DNA of 64,000 bases, taken from Terrimonas ginsenosidimutans (GTDB lineage: Bacteria > Bacteroidota > Bacteroidia > Chitinophagales > Chitinophagaceae). Location of the stretch: the NCBI RefSeq assembly GCF_022012415.1, contig NZ_JAKLTR010000001.1:599566-663565 (forward strand), in the 5' to 3' direction. Position 1 is the stretch's first letter, and every line of letters starts with the position of its first letter. Below the pieces are notes generated by a model. The model was not told the origin of the DNA. It did no database searches and saw nothing but the letters and a program-made list of their open reading frames with translations. Below are positions 24,076 to 33,061 of this stretch, in pieces. A program made the position numbers and the translations under genes.

Positions 24076-24795
24076 TTATAGTGCGGTCGCAGCGGCTTCA
24101 TCCAGGAACCAGTACAGCTCATTACCTGCTGGCTGGATCACCTGGGCGGGATATTTCTCCGGGTTGCTTTCACCGTGCAACACGGCTTTTAATGCATTTA
24201 CTTTTCCTGCCCCACTCACGAGGAATGCAATGCGCGCAGACCGGTTGACCACGGCTTTGGTAAGCGTTATGCGATACATATTCTGCTCTTCCAGGAAGAA
24301 CGCACTCATCCATTTTGTATTTTCCGCGATCACGGGATACCCGGGAAACAGCGATAATGTATGCGCATCATCTCCAAGGCCAAGCATCACGAGATCAAAA
24401 GTGAATTGTCTTCCATCAAAATACTGATGAAGCTTGGTATCATAATCTTCAACAGCTTCGTCAGGAGGAAGATCTGTTCTCATTACATGGATCTGACTTT
24501 TAGTTACCGGTACATGATCGAGCAGTTCATCAAAAGTCATTTTTGCATTGTTCCTGTCATCAGTGAACGGCACAAAGCGCTCATCTCCCCAAAAGAAATG
24601 CAGTTTGGGCCAGTCGATTTTACCCGCATATTCAGGGGTCGCGAGCAATTGGTACAGCTTTTTTGGAGTACTTCCTCCGGAGAGCGAGATAGTAAAACGA
24701 TCCTGTTTCTGTAAGGTATCTTCAATATATTCCACGAGCCAGTCTGCAAAAAGGCGGCTTAGGTCATCTGTATTCTTTGCAACAATTGTCTGCAT
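24076..24795 (-). CDS. pgl: 6-phosphogluconolactonase
   Basis: 239 residues. Hydrolyses 6-phosphoglucono-delta-lactone to 6-phosphogluconate. Family motifs seen are FTISLSGGSTPKKLYQLL, HFFWGDERFVPF, and FDLVMLGLGDDAHTLSLFPG. In the last, the usual GMGxDGHTASLFP reads GLGDDAHTLSLFPG, so the common D-G-H is D-A-H. The gene starts 6 bases after the zwf stop and is followed by a terminator, so it is the last gene of the operon. Confidence 0.95.
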   Translation of the reverse strand: MQTIVAKNTDDLSRLFADWLVEYIEDTLQKQDRFTISLSGGSTPKKLYQLLATPEYAGKIDWPKLHFFWGDERFVPFTDDRNNAKMTFDELLDHVPVTKSQIHVMRTDLPPDEAVEDYDTKLHQYFDGRQFTFDLVMLGLGDDAHTLSLFPGYPVIAENTKWMSAFFLEEQNMYRITLTKAVVNRSARIAFLVSGAGKVNALKAVLHGESNPEKYPAQVIQPAGNELYWFLDEAAATAL

Positions 24796-24801
24796 GTTTT
24801 T

Positions 24802-26331
24802 TTATTTGTGTGATCCGCTTTTACCGGTGTTGGTGGGAAGGTTTGCCCAGAAATGTCCATCGCGTGCGATAAGCGCTTCCGCGTCTTCGGGACCCCAGCT
24901 GTCTGGTGAATAATTAGCAAAATCGACCGGAGCTCTTTTGTGCCATGCTTCAAGTATTGGCGTGATCACTTCCCATGCGGCTTCCACCTGGTCTGCACGC
25001 ATAAAGAGTGTCTGATTACCTTCGATCACATCTTCAAGCAATGTTTCATATGCTTCAGGTTCCTGCTCTTCGTATGCTTCCGCATAATTGAACACCATAT
25101 CAACCGGCGTGAGTACCATTTCAGTTCCCGGACGTTTTGCCTGGAAGCGGATACGGATATCCATTTGAGGTTGTATGCTGAATGTAAGACGGTTTGGTCT
25201 CCATGTATCAGCGGCTTCTGCGGGGAATGAATAGTGCGGTGCTTCTTTGAACTGAATAGTGACCAGGGTTGTTTTTTCATGGAGGCGTTTACCCGTGCGG
25301 ATATAGAACGGAACATTTTTCCAGCGCCAGTTATCAACGAAGAATTTTGCGGCTACAAATGTTTCCACTGGTGAATCCGGCTCCACTCCTTTTTCTTCCC
25401 TGTATCCCGGCACTTCTTTTCCTTTTTGCCAGCCGGCGGCATATTGCCCGCGAACAGCATTCTCATGTACATCTTCGACATTAATTCGTCTTATAGCCGA
25501 AAGAACATCTACTTTCTTATTGCGGATCTCATTTGAGTCAAAGGAAGTTGGCGGTTCCATAGCGATCATGCAAAGAAGCTGCAGTACGTGATTCTGCACC
25601 ATGTCGCGCAATGCGCCTGACTGGTCATAGTATCCTCCGCGGTCCTCCACGCCGATCGTTTCAGCGGCCGTGATCTGGATATGGTCGATATAATGATTAT
25701 TCCAGATCGGCTCAAATAATGCGTTGGCAAAACGGAACGCCAGAATGTTCTGTACGGTTTCTTTTCCGAGATAGTGATCGATCCGGTAGATCTGCTCTTC
25801 TTTGAAAAGGCTGTCGAGCAGCTTGTTCAATTCTTTTGCGCTTTGCAGATCATGCCCGAATGGTTTTTCAAATACGATCCGTGTATGCTGTGTATCATCA
25901 CAGATCTTGTGTTGTGCAAGTTTTGTTGCTATGACAGGAGCAAGCTGTGGTGCGACGGAAAGATAGAACATCACGTTTGGTTGTACGCCCCAGGTCTTTC
26001 CCTGTTGTTCTATATACTCGTAAATGCCTTTATATGATTCATCCGATTCCAGGTCGCGGGATTGATAAAATACGTTTTCCGCAAATGCCGGCCATGATTT
26101 TCCGTTATGATCTTTTCTCCGCGAGAACTCCTCCATGCCTTCCAGCAATTTCGAACGATAATCTTCATCAGATACAGGAGAGCGGCCGATGCCGACTACA
26201 ATATATTTCTCCGGCATGAAATGGTCCAGATAGAGGTTGTATAAAGCCGGGATCAATTTGCGTTTGGTCAGATCACCACTTCCTCCAAAAATGAAAATGA
26301 TTGTAGGAGGTAGCTTTTTTTTCGTATCCAT
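24802..26331 (-). CDS. zwf: Glucose-6-phosphate 1-dehydrogenase
   Basis: 509 residues. Catalyses the first step of the oxidative pentose phosphate pathway with NADP+ (or NAD+). Seen are the dinucleotide-binding IFGGSGDLTKRKLIPALY, the substrate-binding RIDHYLGKETVQN with the catalytic-histidine region, and the conserved EKPFGHDLQSAKELN. Normal length, no gaps. It lies between gnd (26 bases upstream) and pgl (6 bases downstream), so the three oxidative-branch enzymes are made together. Confidence 0.97.
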   Translation of the reverse strand: MDTKKKLPPTIIFIFGGSGDLTKRKLIPALYNLYLDHFMPEKYIVVGIGRSPVSDEDYRSKLLEGMEEFSRRKDHNGKSWPAFAENVFYQSRDLESDESYKGIYEYIEQQGKTWGVQPNVMFYLSVAPQLAPVIATKLAQHKICDDTQHTRIVFEKPFGHDLQSAKELNKLLDSLFKEEQIYRIDHYLGKETVQNILAFRFANALFEPIWNNHYIDHIQITAAETIGVEDRGGYYDQSGALRDMVQNHVLQLLCMIAMEPPTSFDSNEIRNKKVDVLSAIRRINVEDVHENAVRGQYAAGWQKGKEVPGYREEKGVEPDSPVETFVAAKFFVDNWRWKNVPFYIRTGKRLHEKTTLVTIQFKEAPHYSFPAEAADTWRPNRLTFSIQPQMDIRIRFQAKRPGTEMVLTPVDMVFNYAEAYEEQEPEAYETLLEDVIEGNQTLFMRADQVEAAWEVITPILEAWHKRAPVDFANYSPDSWGPEDAEALIARDGHFWANLPTNTGKSGSHK

Positions 26332-26357
26332 AAATATTTTTTAAACTGATAGTTTTA

Positions 26358-27767
26358 TTATTCCCATTCTGTGTGAAAACTTCCTTCCCTGTCGAGGCGC
26401 TGATAGGTATGTGCGCCAAAAAAATCTCGCTGTGCCTGGATCAGATTGGTCGACATTCTGGCGCTGGTGTATGCATCAAAATATGCGAGAGAACTGGTCA
26501 ACGCTGCTGAAGGAACTTTTGCAGCACTGAATTGCTGTGCCAGTTTGCGTAAGCCCGCCACTTTCTTTTTCGCGATCGCAGCGATCTTTTTATCAAGCAG
26601 GATGTTTGGCAGTGTGTCATTCTTTTTAAACGCTGCCGTAAATACTTCAAGCATGGATGAACGGATGATGCAGCCGCCTCTCCAGATCTTCACAACATCA
26701 TGCAAAGGAATATCCATTTTATGTTCAACAGAGGCTTTTTGCAACATGGCCAGCCCCTGTGCGTAGCAGATCAATGTAGCTGCATATAGTGCGTCCTGCA
26801 ACTGAGGAAGAATTTTCTCTTTGCTTCCTGCGAAGGATTTCACTTTTGGTTTGTAAATATCGGCTGCCTGAACGCGTTCGGCTTTATAACCGGAAATATC
26901 GCGCATGGCAACGGCCATATCGATCGTTGGCAGGGAAACGGGAAGGTTCATGGCTTCCTGCGAGGTCCATTTACCCGTGCCTTTGGAACCGGCTTTATCG
27001 AGAATGGCATCTACAAGATATCCATCGCCTTTATCATCTTTTTTAGTGAAGATGCTTGCAGTGATCTCCATGAGGAAAGATTGCAGTTCACCTTCATTCC
27101 ACTGTTTGAATGCCTGGTGGATCTCATCATTGTTCATTTCGAGGCCACGCTTCATGAAGTCATACACTTCGCTGATCAGCTGCATGATGGCGTATTCGAT
27201 ACCGTTATGTACCATTTTCACATAATGCCCTGCCGCATCTTTACCCATATAAGCCACGCAAGGCTCATCATTTACTTTTGCTGCAATTGATTCGAGGATC
27301 GGTTTTACATGCTCCCAGGCCGCAACGTCACCACCGGGCATAATGCTCGGTCCTGTGCGCGCGCCATGTTCGCCACCGCTTACACCCATTCCCATGAAAT
27401 GGATATTCTTGCCTTCAACTGATTTTACTCTTCTTACTGTATCGGAAAAATGGGAGTTACCACCATCGATGATGATGTCTCCCGGTTCAACCAAAGGAAG
27501 AAGATCGTTGATGACTGCATCAACAGGCGCTCCGGCAGGAACGAGCATCATGATCTTGCGCGGTGTTTTCAATTGCGCGATCATATCTGCCAGGCTATCC
27601 ACTCCTTTTACTGTTGTGCCTTTGCTTGCGGAAGCCTCAAGTGCTTCGCCTTTTGAAATGTCTTTATCAAAGCCAATAGCTGCGAAACCATGGTCGGCAA
27701 TATTCAGAAGGAGATTGCGCCCCATTACACCGAGACCGACCATTCCAAAGTCAAACTTATTTTCCAT
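26358..27767 (-). CDS. gnd: 6-phosphogluconate dehydrogenase, decarboxylating
   Basis: 469 residues. Converts 6-phosphogluconate to ribulose 5-phosphate and CO2 with NADP+. The Rossmann motif GLGVMGRNLLLNIADHGF, the substrate loop GVSGGEHGARTGPSIMPGG and the catalytic GHYVKMVHNGIEYAIMQ are intact. The C-terminal part (TYQRLDREGSFHTEWE) matches the long, dimeric form. It is the first gene of gnd-zwf-pgl; the leader of about 170 bases upstream holds no other feature I can name. Confidence 0.97.
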   Translation of the reverse strand: MENKFDFGMVGLGVMGRNLLLNIADHGFAAIGFDKDISKGEALEASASKGTTVKGVDSLADMIAQLKTPRKIMMLVPAGAPVDAVINDLLPLVEPGDIIIDGGNSHFSDTVRRVKSVEGKNIHFMGMGVSGGEHGARTGPSIMPGGDVAAWEHVKPILESIAAKVNDEPCVAYMGKDAAGHYVKMVHNGIEYAIMQLISEVYDFMKRGLEMNNDEIHQAFKQWNEGELQSFLMEITASIFTKKDDKGDGYLVDAILDKAGSKGTGKWTSQEAMNLPVSLPTIDMAVAMRDISGYKAERVQAADIYKPKVKSFAGSKEKILPQLQDALYAATLICYAQGLAMLQKASVEHKMDIPLHDVVKIWRGGCIIRSSMLEVFTAAFKKNDTLPNILLDKKIAAIAKKKVAGLRKLAQQFSAAKVPSAALTSSLAYFDAYTSARMSTNLIQAQRDFFGAHTYQRLDREGSFHTEWE

Positions 27768-27939
27768 TTCCAGTAATTAAAAATTCAAAAATAAAAAGTC
27801 AAAAGATCATATCATTGAATTGGAAGTGTATTAACAACCAAATAATAATGTAATGGCAAGTGAACCGTAGTTATGCAACCGATTTAATCCTGATCGGTTG
27901 ATTTGATAACGCAATTTAGCAGCTTCGGGTCAATAACAA

Positions 27940-30108
27940 TCATTTTGCCGTATTGATCCATCGTTCAAAAAACTCCCATGTCCGCAACATCTGATCCATC
28001 CGCTGACGATTATTGCCGCTGCGTGTTAGCTCGTGCGTTCCTCCGGGATGACGGACATACTCTACGGGGCGGTCGAGAACTTTCAGGCTTCTGTAAAGCA
28101 TTTCGCTTTGTACAAAGCCTGTACGGCGATCATTCTCCCCATGGAAAATGATAAAGGGCGTACGGATGTTTTGGACATAGTTGATAGGGGATTCACGACT
28201 AAGAACAGTCCGTGTTGAATCCTGCCATGGATATCCGCCAAAATACCCGGGTACCAATCTCCAGGCATTTCCCTCGCCGAAAAACGTTGGCAGATCGTAT
28301 ACACCTCGTTGAGCGCAGGCAGCTTTAAAACGATTGTCATGACCAACTATCCACGCAACGAGATACCCGGCATAAGACCCGCCGGTGACGAGTAACTTTG
28401 ACGTGTCTGCCCAGCCTTGCGCAACGGCTTTATCAAGCGCCGTCAGGACATCGTTTGTCGGGCCCGTCCCCCAGTCCAGTATATTGCCTCTCAGAAAGTC
28501 GACGCCATAACCGCCGCTACCACGAGGATTGCAGTATACGACACCGTAACCTTTACTGCAGTAATATTGATACTCGTGCCACATGCTGGCTTCTCCCGGT
28601 CCCCACATGGCCGCAGGTCCTCCATGTATTTCCAGCAGTAGCGGATATTTTTTGCCTGGTTCAAAGTTTGAAGGTTTCATGACCCAGTATTCGACCGTCA
28701 TTCCCTTTTCATTTACGAAAGTTTGTTTTTCGGGAAATGAAAGCTTTTTACTTTTCAGCCAGCCGGTATTCAGGTCGGTGATCCTTTTCATGTTTTTAGC
28801 AGCAGCATCGGCCAGATAAACTTCTGCGGGATCGGCCACTTCAACCTTTGAAAGGATAAGTTTGTTGCCAACCAGATCAAAGCTTGTGATTCCGCCATTT
28901 TGATCTGTAAGCTGTTCAACTTTTTTTGTTTTAACATCAGCCCTGTAAACGGGTGTGCCGCCATTACTCGGAGAGGTGAAGTACACGTATTTATCATCGG
29001 CGCTCCAGGTCAGCGATGTCTTGATACGATCGAACGGTATATCGGTAATACTGTTTTTATCTCCGCTGATCGACATAATACCCAGTACCGGAATACCCAC
29101 TTTATTTTTAAGACTTGGCCCGTACTGGAAAGCGATCCATTTGCCGGAATTGGAGATCCTGGGGTTGGCAAAAGCTTTTCCCTGTTCCCAAAGCAGGGTC
29201 GTCATTCCGCTGCCATCCGAATTGACCAGGTAAATGCCGGTTTCTAGTGCCCGGTCGGGGTGCTGTCTTGAATTAATATCTCCGGTGAGGATGACTTGTT
29301 TTCCGTCAGCCGTAAATTCTGCGCTGCCAAAGGAGAAAAAGCCTTTGGTTAGGGCAACAGGTCTTGCATCGGGCGCTATTCCGAGTGTAAAGAAGTGATT
29401 AAAGCTCATTTCGGCGTTTACGTCTGTTTCGTCCTGGAAGTCCAGCCGTGTTACAACTTTCGCTTTCCGGTCTGTTACGTTCGTTTCCAGCCAGGCTCTG
29501 ACTTCCTCCAGGTTCCCGTCGGGGTCAGCTTTAACGGATGGGTTACTAAAAACCTGATTGTTTGCGATACCGGGCTTCTCAACCGCCCATTCAGGTGCTT
29601 TTCTGCCAGGGTTTAAAATGGAATCTTTTATCAGTTCCCGAAGGGGAATGCTGGCTGAGAATAGCAATTGTTTTCCATCCCGGCTCCATTTGGGTGAGCT
29701 GGCGCCATATTTTGAACGGGTGATCTGGCGGGGTTCGCCGCCGTTCAGGGAAAGAAGGAACAGCTGCGGCTTCCCTTCCGTAAAACGCACGAATACAAGC
29801 TCTTTTCCATCCGGGCTCCAGGCTGGTTGCGATGCATTTTCCCGCGTAGTAAGCTGGGTTGGAGGGGCAGAACCATCTGAGGGCATCATCCACAACTGGT
29901 TTACATATTTGTATTCTCCTTTATTCTCATTATCTGCTTCGATCGAGTTAATTCCGATCACGGCTTTGCTTCCATCAGCAGTGAGTGATAAAGCTGTAAC
30001 AGATTTGATCTTTAACATATCTGTCAGCTTTACAGGCTCAGTGCCTTGCTGGGCGTGCATATCAATCGCAAATACCAGACAAAAGGCAGGGAGAAGAATT
30101 TTCAGCAT
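27940..30108 (-). CDS. Secreted S9 family peptidase (prolyl oligopeptidase/acylaminoacyl-peptidase type)
   Basis: 722 residues from the ATG at 30108, which gives a signal peptide (MLKILLPAFCLVFAIDMHAQ); the ORF extends upstream to 30309 through non-coding repeat text. Residues 40-430 are a WD/PD40-like propeller (repeats such as PAWSPDGKELVF and PKWSRDGKQLLF). Residues about 450-722 are the alpha/beta-hydrolase domain with nucleophile GGSYAGY, acid HGENDRR and histidine GGTHELTRSG. Expected to cleave short peptides in the periplasm. The gene stands alone, divergent from the ferredoxin oxidoreductase gene. Confidence 0.92.
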   Translation of the reverse strand: MLKILLPAFCLVFAIDMHAQQGTEPVKLTDMLKIKSVTALSLTADGSKAVIGINSIEADNENKGEYKYVNQLWMMPSDGSAPPTQLTTRENASQPAWSPDGKELVFVRFTEGKPQLFLLSLNGGEPRQITRSKYGASSPKWSRDGKQLLFSASIPLRELIKDSILNPGRKAPEWAVEKPGIANNQVFSNPSVKADPDGNLEEVRAWLETNVTDRKAKVVTRLDFQDETDVNAEMSFNHFFTLGIAPDARPVALTKGFFSFGSAEFTADGKQVILTGDINSRQHPDRALETGIYLVNSDGSGMTTLLWEQGKAFANPRISNSGKWIAFQYGPSLKNKVGIPVLGIMSISGDKNSITDIPFDRIKTSLTWSADDKYVYFTSPSNGGTPVYRADVKTKKVEQLTDQNGGITSFDLVGNKLILSKVEVADPAEVYLADAAAKNMKRITDLNTGWLKSKKLSFPEKQTFVNEKGMTVEYWVMKPSNFEPGKKYPLLLEIHGGPAAMWGPGEASMWHEYQYYCSKGYGVVYCNPRGSGGYGVDFLRGNILDWGTGPTNDVLTALDKAVAQGWADTSKLLVTGGSYAGYLVAWIVGHDNRFKAACAQRGVYDLPTFFGEGNAWRLVPGYFGGYPWQDSTRTVLSRESPINYVQNIRTPFIIFHGENDRRTGFVQSEMLYRSLKVLDRPVEYVRHPGGTHELTRSGNNRQRMDQMLRTWEFFERWINTAK

Positions 30109-30373
30109 AGAGGAGATTTGGAGTGATGAAAGTACGATTTCGTAGGGAAACAGATCGGTAATAGTCTGGTAAGAAGCGTGGAATAAATTGTATAAATGAA
30201 TAAGGTCCTGTTCGTTGTCCGTAGGCCGTTGTGCGTTATCCGGCAAGATCGGGGAACGCGTGACCAGGTGCCGTCGGCGTCCGGTAACTCCAGGAATGCC
30301 GCTGGTCAATAGTCAATCTAGCATGGACAACCAACCCGGCCACGAATCGCTAAACTTTATCACGGTAAACTCG

Positions 30374-30381
30374 TAATTTTG
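30374..30381 (+). promoter_or_regulatory. -7 box of the ferredoxin oxidoreductase gene
   Basis: TAATTTTG fits TAnnTTTG and lies 15 bases before the ATG at 30397. No clear -33 TTG at the usual distance. Confidence 0.45.
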
Positions 30382-30396
30382 CGGGAATCTAAAAGT

Positions 30397-31425
30397 ATGA
30401 GTGAGACTGCAACAGCGCCGGTATTGACGGCCAAAGATTTTGCAACCGACCAGGAAGTTCGCTGGTGCCCGGGTTGCGGTGATTATTCCATTCTTGCGCA
30501 AGTACAGAAAGTGATGCCTACTTTAGGTATCCCCAGGGAAAATATTGTGATCATTTCAGGGATCGGTTGCAGCAGCCGTTTTCCTTATTATATGAATACC
30601 TATGGCATGCACTCGATCCATGGACGGGCAACCGCCATTGCCTCGGGTCTTAAAGCAAGCCGTCCGGAACTGAGCGTATGGATAGTAAGTGGTGATGGAG
30701 ACAGCCTTAGCATCGGCGGTAACCATACCATTCACCTGCTGCGCCGCAACTTCGACGTAAATCTGCTCGTATTCAACAACCAGATCTACGGTCTGACCAA
30801 AGGCCAGTACTCTCCTACTTCTGAAGAGAATAAAGTAACAAAGTCGACCCCTTTTGGCAGTATTGACCATCCATTCAATCCCCTGGCGCTGGCGATGGGG
30901 GCTGATGCGAGTTTTGTCGCCCGTACAATGGATCGCGATCCAAAGCACCTCCAGGCAATGTTGCTGCGCACAAATCAGCATAAAGGCGCTTCTTTCCTGG
31001 AGATCTACCAGAATTGTAACATCTTCAATGATGGTGCATTTGAGGTCTTTACTGAAAAAGGCTCCAAAGCACAGGAGACGCTGTTCCTGGAACAGGGCAA
31101 ACCATTGCTTTTTGGTGCTGGTAGCGACAAAGGAATTAAACTGGATGGATTTACACCAAAAGTGGTGAACCTCGCTGACGGATACAGTGCTGATGACCTC
31201 TGGATCCATGACGAACAGGACATTTATAAAGCGCAGATCCTTACACGGATCTTCGATGATCCAAAAGTGGAAGGGCATCTTCCCCGTCCGTTTGGCGTGT
31301 TTTATGAAAACGACCGCCCCTGTTACGAAGAAATAATGGCTTTACAGATAGAGGATGCAAAGGCAAGGAAAACGGCCGACCTGGATGCACTTTTAAAGGG
31401 AAAAGAAACCTGGACGATCGTATAA
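30397..31425 (+). CDS. 2-oxoacid:ferredoxin oxidoreductase, beta subunit
   Basis: 342 residues from the ATG at 30397 (MSETATAPV). Thiamine-diphosphate-binding beta subunit of a 2-oxoglutarate- or pyruvate-type ferredoxin oxidoreductase. The thiamine diphosphate site reads SGDGDSLSIGGNH, with NNQIYGLTKGQYSPTS behind it; RWCPGCGDYSIL and SGIGCSSRFPYYM supply cysteines for an iron-sulfur cluster. HSIHGRATAIASGLK is also conserved. The partner alpha/gamma subunit, normally next door, is not present in the window: upstream is the divergent S9 peptidase, downstream a small secreted-protein gene. It most resembles the KorB-type beta subunit; a search would be needed to separate it from the pyruvate type. 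Confidence 0.9.
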   Translation: MSETATAPVLTAKDFATDQEVRWCPGCGDYSILAQVQKVMPTLGIPRENIVIISGIGCSSRFPYYMNTYGMHSIHGRATAIASGLKASRPELSVWIVSGDGDSLSIGGNHTIHLLRRNFDVNLLVFNNQIYGLTKGQYSPTSEENKVTKSTPFGSIDHPFNPLALAMGADASFVARTMDRDPKHLQAMLLRTNQHKGASFLEIYQNCNIFNDGAFEVFTEKGSKAQETLFLEQGKPLLFGAGSDKGIKLDGFTPKVVNLADGYSADDLWIHDEQDIYKAQILTRIFDDPKVEGHLPRPFGVFYENDRPCYEEIMALQIEDAKARKTADLDALLKGKETWTIV

Positions 31426-31499
31426 AGAAAATTAAGGGAAAGTACCTACTTAGTGGTATTGTGCGGGTTGGTTTTGCGGGTTATTTTAGCATACAAAAA

Positions 31500-32045
31500 A
31501 TGCAAGCCAAAACCATCCTCGCTGTTCTTTTTACCGCCACCCTCGTTTCTGCTTTCAAATGCAGCAAAGACGATAAAGACGCAGACTACAGTCTTCCGAA
31601 AGAGATCAGTCTCAAGGCAATCTCTACTTCGAATAACGGAACTACGTTTACGGCCAGTGGAATAACATTCACTGGTTCCGGACGCCCAAATCCAAATGGT
31701 AGTTTTACCGGTTGGTTAGATTGCCCGGCTTCGTCGAACGCCACCATCCGCTATCAGACCGGTGAATTCGGCGGAATTGAACTTGCTTATGGCGATTTCT
31801 GCCGGATCATTGCAGATGTAAGCCCATTACCTGCGATCAATAAAGTGACGGTTACATTGTTCAACAATGGCGGTACAACAACTGAGCTTAGTGTTTGCGA
31901 CGCTAATGGGATCATTGGCAAAGTGAATACGGGCACAGGTTCAGGAGCGAACCAAACCTATCAACTGAACGTAGGTGGAAAGAAAGCTACAAAAATTGTA
32001 CTGTCAAGCGTAGAAGCAATAATATATTCGATAAAGATCGAGTAA
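31500..32045 (+). CDS. Small exported protein, possible lipoprotein
   Basis: 181 residues from the ATG at 31500, which begins a signal peptide (QAKTILAVLFTATLVSAFKC). The lipobox is weak (AFKC, cysteine 20), so lipidation is uncertain. The mature part is Ser/Thr/Gly-rich with short beta-strand-like segments and no catalytic motif. The sequence TFTASGITFTGSGRPNPNGSFTGW suggests a beta-sandwich. No family is recognised. An excellent terminator follows, so it is probably the last gene of its transcript; it begins 74 bases after the oxidoreductase gene. Confidence 0.65.
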   Translation: MQAKTILAVLFTATLVSAFKCSKDDKDADYSLPKEISLKAISTSNNGTTFTASGITFTGSGRPNPNGSFTGWLDCPASSNATIRYQTGEFGGIELAYGDFCRIIADVSPLPAINKVTVTLFNNGGTTTELSVCDANGIIGKVNTGTGSGANQTYQLNVGGKKATKIVLSSVEAIIYSIKIE

Positions 32046-32047
32046 AT

Positions 32048-32080
32048 AAAAAGCCCCGGATTTTTGATCCGGGGCTTTTT
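32048..32080 (+). terminator. Strong Rho-independent terminator
   Basis: AAAAAGCCCCGGAT (32048-32061) pairs perfectly with ATCCGGGGCTTTTT (32067-32080) across a 5-base loop, ending in a T-run. It lies 2 bases after the small exported-protein stop. Confidence 0.9.
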
Positions 32081-32289
32081 TCTGAGATCATGCTGAGGTC
32101 CATCCGGATCGATTCAAATTTGAAGGACCTCGGGATCATCAGCATGAAGAGTAGCACCGCTCAAAGCTTTCTGCTCAGACATTGCCTTCAATTATATCAT
32201 TTAGCAATTCTAATTAGCTGGCTGAGAATACCATTAAGACGATTGTTGAGTCAAAGAATACATGCTGCCCGGAAACAGGGGTTTAATAC

Positions 32290-32472
32290 CAATGTCGTTT
32301 AGTTTAGTAGCCCTGGCGTACTTCAATACACGTCAACTTAAGGTTGTTTGCCTGGTGTATAAGTAACGCGGTGGAGCGAAAACAACCATAGAACATCTTG
32401 TATTTTCGCCGCGCTCTCCGCGTATCGCCGCGTCTGCCGCGTTCCTTCGGGGCTGGTAACTAAACGACATTT
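32290..32472. repeat. Short inverted-repeat-bounded segment, copy B
   Basis: Bounded by AATGTCGTTTAGTT (32291-32304) and its exact complement AACTAAACGACATT (32458-32471). About 183 bases, the same size as the segment at 10996-11178, whose ends match. The interior has further self-complementary stretches (GGTTGTTT with AAAACAACC; CGCGGTGGAGCGAAAA with TTTTCGCC...CCGCG). The interiors of the two copies are not similar. Confidence 0.45.
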
Positions 32473-32750
32473 GATTTAATAGCACTGAATTGAATGTTTA
32501 GGGGGAACGCTTTGAAATGGAAGAGATATGGCAGAGAGTACGTAGAGAGGACGGGTGGACGGTAGGAGCGCGGTAGAAGGTTTGTACAGTTCTGGTACAC
32601 TTACCGGCCGTTTTACCGGGGAAATTGTAGAGTATCGGTACACTTTTTTTCGCACCATATTTTCTCAAACGGGTCAAAGCTCCTATATCCGGGCGCCAGC
32701 GACGCATAGACCTCTCTACAGCGCACCCGCGCGGCCGCGCTGGCTACAAA

Positions 32751-33018
32751 CGGGCATACGACAGCACCCGCATTAATGCGTTTGACTGTCGTTGCCCGCT
32801 TGATTTGATATAATTCCACTATCCTAACTCACAGTTCCTTTTTTTGATCATAGATGAAATAAAAAAACGCACCGCCCTTTTCAGGACTGCCCTCCTCCAC
32901 CAGTCCTGAAAATGACGGTGACTAAGAAATTTCTCTGTTGTAAAGATCGGCCCAACGGCAAGGTAGAAACAAGTGAAAAACACAAAATCCGGAGGGAAAA
33001 TAACGACGATAATATGAT
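32751..33018 (-). repeat. Dispersed two-hairpin repeat, copy B (inverted)
   Basis: Inverted, diverged copy of 11226-11498. Hairpin 1: 32870-32888 pairs with 32902-32920 around the loop GCCCTCCTCCACC, with the T-run on the minus strand. Hairpin 2: 32751-32763 with 32786-32798 (GGGCATACGACAG; CTGTCGTTGCCC). The hairpin 1 region is almost identical between copies; the segment between hairpin 1 and hairpin 2 differs more, yet both stems are retained. Confidence 0.65.
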
Positions 33019-33061
33019 GAAAACGGCAGAATTCTTCGTTGTAAAAATGAAGGTCCGGGAG

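Larger units (their letters stand above)
32086..33061. other. Gene-free region with dispersed repeats
   Basis: 976 bases without a credible gene. It holds the inverted-repeat-bounded segment 32290-32472 and the inverted copy of the two-hairpin repeat, 32751-33018. 32480-32740 contains GC-rich CGCG text with no recognised structure. The ORF at 32912-33235 is produced by the repeat and by the antisense of the next gene. Confidence 0.6.

Noticed and set aside
30556..31278. 240-residue minus-strand ORF
   Set aside because: Antisense of the ferredoxin oxidoreductase beta subunit, with no recognisable domain.
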